The notes under the pieces: generated by a model
What the model saw: the letters and a program-made list of their open reading frames with translations, nothing else
What the model was told of the DNA's origin: nothing
Database searches by the model: none
Program-made: the position numbers and the translations under genes
Shown: one piece after another, positions 16,697 to 23,699 of the stretch
Numbering within the stretch: position 1 is the stretch's first letter
Layout: each line of letters begins with the position of its first letter
Origin: an uncultured Acetobacter sp.
GTDB taxonomy: Bacteria; Pseudomonadota; Alphaproteobacteria; Acetobacterales; Acetobacteraceae
DNA length: 29,681 nucleotides
Direction of reading: 5' to 3'
NCBI RefSeq assembly: GCF_937875265.1
Contig: NZ_CALLXM010000241.1
Location: 1-29,681, forward strand

Positions 16697-17586
16697 GTGG
16701 TGAGAATGACCCCCGTGCACCGGATGGTGAGCGGGACCCTATTCTTGAGGCTGATGCTTCCACACACCCGCAACACAGGCAGAAGTTTGTGCTGCACCAG
16801 TGGGTCCGTGAGAAGCTGGCTTGGCTGGGTCGGTTGACGAGGCGGCAGATCCGCTTTTTCCTGATCATGCTGGGTGCAAGCTGGGGCGTTATTTTTGAGA
16901 GTTTTCGTTCTCATTCCTGGCGGCGGACAGTACGGTTCGAGTTCGCCGCAACCCTGACCAGCGTGATTGCAGGTGGCCTGGTTGCCACCCTGTTTGCCGG
17001 AACACTGACCGGAGTAGCAGCGGTCTCGCAGACCATTTACTGGCTGGGTCTGGCTGGGATGGCCAAAATGACCGGCACTATTCTGGTGGATGTTGTTATT
17101 CGGGAAATTGCTCCCATTCTGGTGGGTATTTTGCTGTTGGGCCGGAATGGCATGCTCTCGGTCACGGAGCTGGGGCTACTGACAACAGGGGGCGAAATCC
17201 GTTCCATGCAGGCACAGGGGCTGGACCCTTTTCTGTTGCTGGTCATGCCGCGCACGCTGGCTTTTACTGTGGGCGGGTTTACTCTCGGAATCCTGTTTTC
17301 GTTCGCAGCACTGGTCACAGGCTACGTCATCAGCCGGATTTCCGGTGTGGTGACCAATCCTGTCTGGACGTTTTTGTACGATGTGATCACGGCCATGTCT
17401 CGAGCGGACTATCTGATCATTCCGCTCAAATTCATCACCGTCGGTTTTGTTGTGGGGCTGGGTGGCTGCCTGACCGGGCTGACTGCCACCAGTGAAGACA
17501 ATCTGCGAACCCTTCTGCCGCGTGGCTTTTCACGCGGGATGCTGATTGTGATGGCTGTCAGCGTGCTGTTCAGTCTGGATCTGTAA
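16693..17586 (+). CDS. MlaE-like ABC transporter permease
   Basis: An inner-membrane permease of the MlaE (lipid/MCE transporter) family, 297 residues. The family core is VVIREIAPILVGILLLGRNG, with the coupling segment TELGLLTTGGEIRSMQAQGLDP (about 158-179; Glu159-Leu-Gly kept), which in MlaE contacts the ATPase subunit. About five membrane helices follow a polar N-terminal stretch of about 50 residues that is longer than in E. coli MlaE. The last helices are at about 243-265 and 282-297. It overlaps the sensor gene by ATGA and is followed 5 bases later by the ATPase-like gene. Expected role: movement of phospholipid or another hydrophobic substrate between inner membrane and periplasm. Direction and substrate are unknown. 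Confidence 0.88.
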   Translation: MSGENDPRAPDGERDPILEADASTHPQHRQKFVLHQWVREKLAWLGRLTRRQIRFFLIMLGASWGVIFESFRSHSWRRTVRFEFAATLTSVIAGGLVATLFAGTLTGVAAVSQTIYWLGLAGMAKMTGTILVDVVIREIAPILVGILLLGRNGMLSVTELGLLTTGGEIRSMQAQGLDPFLLLVMPRTLAFTVGGFTLGILFSFAALVTGYVISRISGVVTNPVWTFLYDVITAMSRADYLIIPLKFITVGFVVGLGGCLTGLTATSEDNLRTLLPRGFSRGMLIVMAVSVLFSLDL

Positions 17587-17591
17587 ACGCC

Positions 17592-18293
17592 ATGGATACA
17601 CGCACCGTTGGTCCCCTTCTGGAACTGAACAAGGCTGTTCCGTCCTTTGAAGAAAGCGGACTGCCCCCCGTGCCCTTCAGCATGAAGCTGATGCCGGGGG
17701 ACTGTATGGTGGTGGAAGCCAGATCCTCCTCCCGTGCGACTATGTTTGCAGATCTGTGCTCCGGACTTGTGCCGCTGGATGACGGTGCGGTGAAGTTTAT
17801 GGGGCTGGACTGGGCCGGGCTGCATGACAGGGAGCTGAATGCTCTGCGTGGGCGCATAGGGCGTATTACCCGCAGGCCCAGCTGGCCAGAGTTCCTGAAT
17901 ACACACCTTGCCATCACGTTACAGCAACTGCACCATACCAGTCGCCCGCTGGATGAGGTGGTGGCAGAGGCGGCCCGGCTGGGTGAATTGTTTGGCCTGC
18001 CCGGCCTGCCGGTTTTACGGCCAAGCATGCTTTCTGATGCTGATTTGCTGAGGGCCGCATGTGTAAGGGCTTTTTTGGGGCGTCCCCGGTTGTTGCTTCT
18101 GGAAGACCCGCTGGAAGCAAGCCCTGTGGAACTGCAAAATCCGTTTTTAAGTGCGATAACGGACGCGCGGGACAGGGGGGCCGGTGTAATCTGGATTGTT
18201 AGGAACCATGCCATCTGGCAGGGCTACCGGCAGGGGATTACGAGTACGTGGCGCTTGGCTGATGACGGGCTTGTAGAAGTGCGAACGGCATAA
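17592..18293 (+). CDS. Degenerate ABC ATPase-like subunit (MlaF position)
   Basis: A 233-residue protein in the operon place of MlaF that still resembles an ABC nucleotide-binding domain overall (MPGDCMVVEARSSS, LCSGLVPLDDGAVKF, RPRLLLLEDPLE). The key motifs are lost. The Walker A position reads EARSSSRAT (42-50), without glycines and with Arg48 for Lys. The Q-loop region reads RITRRPSWP, without Gln. The signature LSGGQ is LSDAD (147-151). In Walker B the D-E order is reversed (E171-D172), and the switch His is shifted (VRNH). Such a protein is unlikely to hydrolyse ATP normally. The frame is intact and length is near normal, so it is a conserved divergent protein and not decay. Its TAA overlaps the next ATG by one base. 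No second ATPase gene lies in the operon. Confidence 0.82.
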   Translation: MDTRTVGPLLELNKAVPSFEESGLPPVPFSMKLMPGDCMVVEARSSSRATMFADLCSGLVPLDDGAVKFMGLDWAGLHDRELNALRGRIGRITRRPSWPEFLNTHLAITLQQLHHTSRPLDEVVAEAARLGELFGLPGLPVLRPSMLSDADLLRAACVRAFLGRPRLLLLEDPLEASPVELQNPFLSAITDARDRGAGVIWIVRNHAIWQGYRQGITSTWRLADDGLVEVRTA

Positions 18294-19243
18294 TGTTCCA
18301 GATCCGCTTACGACAGAAGATCAAACCACTCATTTCTCTGCGCTATGCGGATGAATGGGTCGGGTTCCTCGTGCTTCTCAGCGTGGTGCTGTTTGCCGGT
18401 GCCGTGATTGAGGCCGGTGTGCTGCAAAACTGGCTGACACCGCCTGCACGCCTGCACGTTACTCTGCCATCCTCAGGCGTGGGGGGGCTGACTGTGGGGA
18501 GTGATGTGCAGTTGCTCGGCACCCATGCAGGCACCATCCGTGCGGTCAAGCTCAACCCTTCGGGCGAGATGTATGCACAGGTGGATCTGGACCCGCAGGC
18601 CAAGCCGTTTATCCGGCGGGACAGCACGGCCATTATCCGTAAACAGTTTATTGTAACGGGTTCTTCCTATCTGGAACTCAGCCGCGGGCATGGGGACCCC
18701 ATGGACTGGAGCTACGCGGTGCTGAGTGCCACGCCGGCTCCTAACCCGGCAGATCAGATTACGGCTACACTCAATGATATCCAGGCCCAGATTATGCCTG
18801 CCATCGCCAGTGCCCGGCACATGATGTCCGAACTGGATGCCACCATGACGGATATGCATGCTGGCAAAGGCACAGTCGGCCAGCTGCTGACCAATGATGA
18901 ACTGCTCAAACAGGCGCAGGCCGCCGCTGTTTCTCTGAACACCGTGATCGACCGCCTCAAGCCGATTGAGCAGCAGGTTTCCGGCATCATGAATAAAACG
19001 GATGGGACCATGAGCAATCTGCGCTCTGCCTCGCATGATCTGAAAGGGGCAACCCCACATCTTCCTGCTATTGCGGGCAGTGTCGAAGCTAGCACGGCGG
19101 ATCTGCCTGCACTGCTGGCTCAGGCACAAACCACGCTTTACGGGCTTGAAAAGCTGACAGACCAGCTGCGCGGCATCTGGCTGCTGGGTGGCCAGAAAAC
19201 GACTAAAAAGAACCGTCTGGCTCCACGGCAGGTGCGGCCATGA
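18293..19243 (+). CDS. MCE-domain protein, MlaD-like substrate-binding subunit
   Basis: A 316-residue inner-membrane-anchored periplasmic protein. A single N-terminal helix (about 22-41, VGFLVLLSVVLFAGAVIEAG) is followed by one MCE domain (about 52-132). The domain carries the family pattern VGGLTVGSDVQLLGTHAGTI and ends in the FIVTGSSYLELSRG strand. The remaining ~180 residues are helical and rich in Ala, Gln and Thr, with possible coiled-coil stretches. MCE proteins form hexameric rings that carry lipids between membranes, and long helical tails can build a tunnel. Only one MCE domain is present, so it is MlaD-like and not a multi-domain PqiB/YebT type. It overlaps the lipoprotein gene by ATGA. 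The family is clear; the cargo is unknown. Confidence 0.9.
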   Translation: MFQIRLRQKIKPLISLRYADEWVGFLVLLSVVLFAGAVIEAGVLQNWLTPPARLHVTLPSSGVGGLTVGSDVQLLGTHAGTIRAVKLNPSGEMYAQVDLDPQAKPFIRRDSTAIIRKQFIVTGSSYLELSRGHGDPMDWSYAVLSATPAPNPADQITATLNDIQAQIMPAIASARHMMSELDATMTDMHAGKGTVGQLLTNDELLKQAQAAAVSLNTVIDRLKPIEQQVSGIMNKTDGTMSNLRSASHDLKGATPHLPAIAGSVEASTADLPALLAQAQTTLYGLEKLTDQLRGIWLLGGQKTTKKNRLAPRQVRP

Positions 19244-20175
19244 GGCGCATTGTCTCTCTGACCCTGCTGGCCCCCTTGCTGCTGGCAGGGTGCGGTGGGG
19301 GAGCGGTTGAAGCCCCCTCTGCGCGGGATGATGCCGCGTGGGATCAGGCCATGACTGCCGGGCAGGACTCCTTTGAACTGGGGCGCTACAGCGTTGCCAT
19401 AACCCAGTATCGCAAGGCAGCTGATCTGGCGTTGTTGCGTGATGATGGCGTGGCGGCATCTGAAGCCGGGTATGATCTGGCTGTGTCTCAGCTGGCGGGG
19501 GATGACCCGGCCGCAGCGATCAAAACTGTGCAGACCACCCGGCAGGCCGCCGCTGTGCGGGGTGAGACAGCGCGCCCGGAGTTTGATCTGATTGAGGCCG
19601 CAGCCCGTTACCGCCTGCGGCAATACCCGCAGGCCATTGCGCTGGCATCTGGTGGCATGGCGTCACCTGACACAGCCTATGTCGCACGGTCCGCGCTGGT
19701 GCTGGGTCTGGCGGCAGATGCCGGGCAGGATGCTACGGCGTTCCAGAAGGCTCTGGTTTATTTTAACGGGCTGAAGCCACCGCTTTCCCGCACGGAACAG
19801 GCGGATAAGGCTGAAATTCAGGCGCGTGCCGTGCTGGCTTCCAGCCCGGCACAGGCTGAGGTGCTGGCCGAACAGGCCGCCAATCTGCGGCGGGATGATG
19901 CGTCATATCGGGATATGGCGCGGGCTCTGGCTCTGGCCGGGCAGGCGGCAGAGCGCGGTGGAGACCACCAGAAAGCTGTCAGCCTGTGGGCACGGGCAGC
20001 GCAGAGTGCCTCCATGCAGGCGAATGCCGCCAATACGGTTGATGCTGCGACCGTAACGCAGGGTGAAAGCCTGCTACGGGGTGGGGCTGAGTCCTCTCAG
20101 AATGATGCTGCGCAATGGGCTCATCTGGCCGGAGGTGTTTCTCTGCATCCGTTTGCAGAAGCGAAGAAGCAGTGA
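19240..20175 (+). CDS. Lipoprotein with TPR-like helical repeats, MCE operon partner
   Basis: A 311-residue predicted lipoprotein. The signal ends in the lipobox LLLAGC with the modified cysteine at residue 18. Residues after it (GGGAVEAP) lack an inner-membrane retention Asp at +2, which favours the outer membrane. The mature part is helical and Ala-rich, with TPR-like spacing, for example FELGRYSVAITQYRKAADLA and EAAARYRLRQYPQAIALA. In other MCE systems a lipoprotein (such as PqiC or VacJ/MlaA) completes the path to the outer membrane. This one is of a different type, so its role as the outer-membrane partner is inferred from its position. It is the last gene of the operon, with no clear terminator in the 130 bases before the channel gene. 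Confidence 0.8.
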   Translation: MRRIVSLTLLAPLLLAGCGGGAVEAPSARDDAAWDQAMTAGQDSFELGRYSVAITQYRKAADLALLRDDGVAASEAGYDLAVSQLAGDDPAAAIKTVQTTRQAAAVRGETARPEFDLIEAAARYRLRQYPQAIALASGGMASPDTAYVARSALVLGLAADAGQDATAFQKALVYFNGLKPPLSRTEQADKAEIQARAVLASSPAQAEVLAEQAANLRRDDASYRDMARALALAGQAAERGGDHQKAVSLWARAAQSASMQANAANTVDAATVTQGESLLRGGAESSQNDAAQWAHLAGGVSLHPFAEAKKQ

Positions 20176-20305
20176 GAAAAATCGCTGTAAAGTGATGCGG
20201 ATTTGCCATGCGTAATTGACGTGAGCAAGCCTTTCTGAGGCCGTGTATCACCGTCTGATCGCAAGGGCGCGCGGGAAAGCCGCCTTTCAGACCAGAAGGG
20301 CGGAT

Positions 20306-21313
20306 ATGAAAAGCTTATTCCGGCGGCTCAGGGAAAAGCGCGAAGCACGATTAACTGCGCGCTATAACAAACTGGACGACACGCCACTCCAGGAAACGGG
20401 CAAAAGTGGAAAGAAAGCTCATTTTACGACGAAAGAGGCCATTCGTCGTTTTAGGGCACATGCGCTTGTAGAAGAAAAAAACCATCGGGACGTGGTGCGT
20501 GTCGGTCTGACAGATAGTATCTGGACGGATCTTTATCATCATGCTCTCACGGCGAGCTGGGCATCTTTTGTTTATACGTCAGTAATTTTCTATTTTTTGA
20601 TTAATCTGTTTTTTGCGCTTCTGTATCTTATCGCCCCAGCACAGGTAACGGGGGATGGTCAGCATACGCTGCTCTCCCTGTTCTTCTTCAGTGTTCAGAC
20701 TCTCTCCACTGTGGGGTATGGTGGCATGGTGCCGGTGGGTACCTTTGCTAATGTCATCGTTTCGTTTGAAGTGCTCGTTGGCATGATGATCAACGCACTG
20801 GCGACTGGCGTGGTGTTTGCCCGCTTTGCGCGGCCGCGTGCCCGCATCATGTTCAGTAATACAGCCGTTATCAGCAATGAAAATGGTATTCCGGCCTTAT
20901 GTATTCGGATTGCGAACCTTCGGCTAAGCGTCATTTTGTCCGTGGATGTAGAAGTTTCTCTCTCTCGGCTGGTTATGAGTGAAAACGGACATCTGGTCCG
21001 GCAGTTTGATCAGCTTTTACTGGTGCAGTCTCATGTGCCAGTGCTGCGGTTTGCTTTTGTCATGGCGCATGTCATCGGTCCGGAAAGCCCGCTGTATGGG
21101 AAGAGCATGGCGGAGCTGGAGAAGGAAGAAGCTGAGATTGTGCTGACTGTGACGGGTACTGATGAAGCATTGGGTCAGACAGTGTTTGCCAGAACGGCGT
21201 ATCGGTTTGACCATGTGCATCATAACCATCGATTTGTGGATATTCTCCTCTCTCGCCCCGATGGACGTATTGCTGTGGATTACACACGTTTTCATGATAT
21301 CGAAAAGCATTGA
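20306..21313 (+). CDS. Inward-rectifier-type potassium channel, KirBac family
   Basis: A 335-residue KirBac-type channel subunit expected to form inner-membrane tetramers. The amphipathic slide helix lies near residues 68-80, the outer helix TM1 at about 86-110 and the pore helix at about 120-134. The selectivity filter is TVGYG (135-139) and TM2 is at about 147-172. The cytoplasmic immunoglobulin-like gating domain starts at RPRARIMFSNTAVI and runs to the end. I chose ATG 20306 because AGAAGGG lies 5 bases before it; an in-frame GTG at 20243 would add 21 basic residues. It is on the same strand as the MCE operon and 130 bases behind it, so it may be a separate unit. Family assignment is secure; gating ligand and physiological role are unknown. 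Confidence 0.93.
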   Translation: MKSLFRRLREKREARLTARYNKLDDTPLQETGKSGKKAHFTTKEAIRRFRAHALVEEKNHRDVVRVGLTDSIWTDLYHHALTASWASFVYTSVIFYFLINLFFALLYLIAPAQVTGDGQHTLLSLFFFSVQTLSTVGYGGMVPVGTFANVIVSFEVLVGMMINALATGVVFARFARPRARIMFSNTAVISNENGIPALCIRIANLRLSVILSVDVEVSLSRLVMSENGHLVRQFDQLLLVQSHVPVLRFAFVMAHVIGPESPLYGKSMAELEKEEAEIVLTVTGTDEALGQTVFARTAYRFDHVHHNHRFVDILLSRPDGRIAVDYTRFHDIEKH

Positions 21314-21387
21314 GAGACGGTTGGAAGTCTCTGCTAAAATGTTCTGCATGATGTGAAAAATTGTGCCCTCAACGGTTCAAATAACGT

Positions 21388-23595
21388 TTAGGCAGCAGAC
21401 GCGAGGTGAAAGCGGCGGGTAGTGTCCAGAAACGTGACGTTATCTGCCAGTTCCCGCTTCATAACTTCCAGACTGCCCACGGCACGGGTCAGGTCCATTT
21501 GCAGGGACAGGTTGGGTTCTGTCAGCGCTGCGGGGCGGAGCAGGACCAGTGCTTTTGCCGCAGTTTGTGCAGGGCGCGTCGTGTGGCCGCGCAACGTGGC
21601 AATACTTTGCATCATATCCTGCAACAGGCGGGCCTGCTCAGGCGGCAAAGCCTGATGTTCCAGAACATGCTGAAGGCGTAGCACCAGCAGCCCGACCGTC
21701 ATGATCCCCATAGCCCCGGCCAGATACGCTTCTGTCAAAGCATCGGGTTTGACGCCGGCATGGTGGATAATCTGCGCAATGCGCCCGCAGGAACGGGCCA
21801 TCCATTCCGCGGGGGTAAAAGAGGTTTCCTGCGCAGCCAGTTTGCGTAAATCCTGCACCAGTTTGCGGCGCAGGCGCCAGCGTTCTGCCGCAGCATCAAA
21901 CGGCAGAACAAGCCGAAAAGCCCAGACGCCCAGCGCAATACCCAGAACAACCGCCGGGGTGGTGTTGAACCAGATCACCTCGTTCATGCGGCTATGGTTG
22001 GCAGGGCCGATCATGAACGGCATAAAATTGTTATATGCTGCGGCTGTGCCAATGGAATTCGGGGCGCGGAGCGCCAGCCCCCCGACCAGCATGGGGAAGA
22101 AGAGTGAGGCCAGCAGGGTTTCGTTACTGGCCTGATCAGGCAGGATCAGAAACACCAGAACCCAGGAAACCATCGCAGCCCACACGGCACCCCTTAGGAA
22201 ACCACTTGACGCCAGAACAGGGTTTTCAAAAGAGGAAAACCGTGTGCTGGTCACGGCCACAAACATGGCCAGCGTGGAGCCATCCGGCCAGGCCGTGACA
22301 CTCCAGATCAGCCCGCCAATGCAAATGGCCGCAGCAGCCCGCAGGCCGTTGTTTAGTGCCAGAACAGGGTCTTTTTCTATATGTTGAGCAAACCGGAAAT
22401 GGTCTTTGGTGCGGGGTTCCTGTGTTGCAATGAAGTGCTGAAGCGCTTCATCCAGTTCCAGTATCAGTTTGGCCAGAGCAGTTTCCAGAATGCGGCTTTC
22501 CAGCAAGTCCCGCATGAGGCCTTCCGGGCTGTTGGCGTGGGTTCTGGCCTGTTCAAAAAGGATGAGCGTATCTGTGGCGGATTGCAGGCAGTTTGTACGT
22601 GCGTGATACAGGTCCGCCCGGATCTGGCGGGCGGCCTCAACCGGGTTGGTGCCTTTCAGGTGGTCCGGAGCGCTATTGAGAATATGCGCAAAGCCGGAAA
22701 GCGATTTTTTGAAAGTTTCAGGTAGGGGCGCTGCGGCTTCCATATGGATGTGCATGCTCAGCCCGCGTGCCAGAAAGGTGGAAAGGCTTGCCAGCACGGC
22801 GCGGGCATGGTCCCCCACATGCGCGTGCGGGCCCATCTCGATTTCACTGAATTCAACCTGATCCGTCAGGGAGGGAATGCTGCCCATCAGCGCACGGGAG
22901 CGAAATAGACCGTCCTTTTCCCCCAGCAACAGCCCGGTCATGCTCAGGCAGGCGCCACTCAGGGCATCCAGCAGGCGGCTGCGGATTTCTTCATGCGCGA
23001 CGGTTTCCAGCCTGGGGGCAAACAGCCCGGCCAGTGTGCTTTCACACACAATCCCCAGCGTGATGTAGGTGGTGCGGGACAGAGCGATCATGAACACATT
23101 GTCTGGCTGGTTGGCCGCACTCAACACAATAATGGTGCAGGTGAATGCCACCAGAACCAGCGCGTAGGACCGGAAGTTTCGCAAAAACGTGGCTTCCGCG
23201 CAGCATGCTCCAGCCCCGAGTGCAAGCAGGGGGAACAGCAGCCAGGGCTCTTGCGGAAAGGCCGCCAGAAACGCAATGCCCGCAACAGCGCCAATGCTGG
23301 TGCCAATCAGCCGCCATTTGGCTTTGGAAATGCTTTGCCCGCGTGAGTTCTGGGCCACAATCCATGTGGTCATGGCGGCCCATTGCGGGCTGTCCATTTC
23401 CATCCACAAAGCAAGGCTGAGAGCCAGCAGGGCAGCGGCGGTTGTGCGCAGCGCGAAGCCCAGATTGGCAGGGGATGGGGCAATCAGCCACGCCAGTGGA
23501 GCATTCTCTGAAAGACCGGTTCGGGCCGGTAATGCTCTGGTGATCCACGCAGGCACATGCTGCGCAAGACGATCAGAGAATGAAGACACATGCAC
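21388..23595 (-). CDS. FUSC-family membrane protein (aromatic acid/fusaric acid efflux type), copy 1
   Basis: A 735-residue inner-membrane protein of the FUSC family, whose known relatives (E. coli AaeB, fusaric acid resistance proteins) take part in efflux of aromatic or weak acids. It has the duplicated layout: a first group of helices at about 45-190, with WAAMTTWIVAQNSRGQSISKAKWRLIGT-like core residues, a cytoplasmic stretch, and a second group at about 395-545. A C-terminal helical tail follows. GTG at 23595 is taken as start; a second in-frame GTG lies at 23589. No HlyD-type or AaeX-type partner gene is nearby. The neighbouring gene at 23700-25883 is a paralog in the same orientation, and both are probably transcribed leftwards. 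Substrate unknown; weak-acid export would suit an acetic acid bacterium but is not shown. Confidence 0.88.
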   Translation of the reverse strand: MHVSSFSDRLAQHVPAWITRALPARTGLSENAPLAWLIAPSPANLGFALRTTAAALLALSLALWMEMDSPQWAAMTTWIVAQNSRGQSISKAKWRLIGTSIGAVAGIAFLAAFPQEPWLLFPLLALGAGACCAEATFLRNFRSYALVLVAFTCTIIVLSAANQPDNVFMIALSRTTYITLGIVCESTLAGLFAPRLETVAHEEIRSRLLDALSGACLSMTGLLLGEKDGLFRSRALMGSIPSLTDQVEFSEIEMGPHAHVGDHARAVLASLSTFLARGLSMHIHMEAAAPLPETFKKSLSGFAHILNSAPDHLKGTNPVEAARQIRADLYHARTNCLQSATDTLILFEQARTHANSPEGLMRDLLESRILETALAKLILELDEALQHFIATQEPRTKDHFRFAQHIEKDPVLALNNGLRAAAAICIGGLIWSVTAWPDGSTLAMFVAVTSTRFSSFENPVLASSGFLRGAVWAAMVSWVLVFLILPDQASNETLLASLFFPMLVGGLALRAPNSIGTAAAYNNFMPFMIGPANHSRMNEVIWFNTTPAVVLGIALGVWAFRLVLPFDAAAERWRLRRKLVQDLRKLAAQETSFTPAEWMARSCGRIAQIIHHAGVKPDALTEAYLAGAMGIMTVGLLVLRLQHVLEHQALPPEQARLLQDMMQSIATLRGHTTRPAQTAAKALVLLRPAALTEPNLSLQMDLTRAVGSLEVMKRELADNVTFLDTTRRFHLASAA

Positions 23596-23621
23596 GGACC
23601 GATTATTCCCCCCAACGCTCT

Positions 23622-23631
23622 TGTTATAACA
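23622..23631. promoter_or_regulatory. Palindrome in the promoter region of FUSC copy 1
   Basis: TGTTATAACA is a perfect 10-base palindrome 27 bases upstream of the FUSC copy 1 start codon. On the minus strand it contains TATAAC, a good -10 hexamer, but no clear -35 lies at the right distance. It could be an operator, a -10 element, or both. A weak hairpin (AAGGC/GCCTT at 23676-23692) behind FUSC copy 2 shares this 104-base gap. Confidence 0.3.
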
Positions 23632-23699
23632 TAGAGACTTGGGTGCCGTGCATACTAAAATTCTTTTTCAGAAGAAAGGCTAAACAGGCCTTACTTGAG

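Noticed and set aside
21313..21332. AGAGAC/GTCTCT hairpin after the potassium channel gene as a terminator
   Set aside because: Only six base pairs with an 8-base loop, overlaps the stop codon, and no T-run follows.
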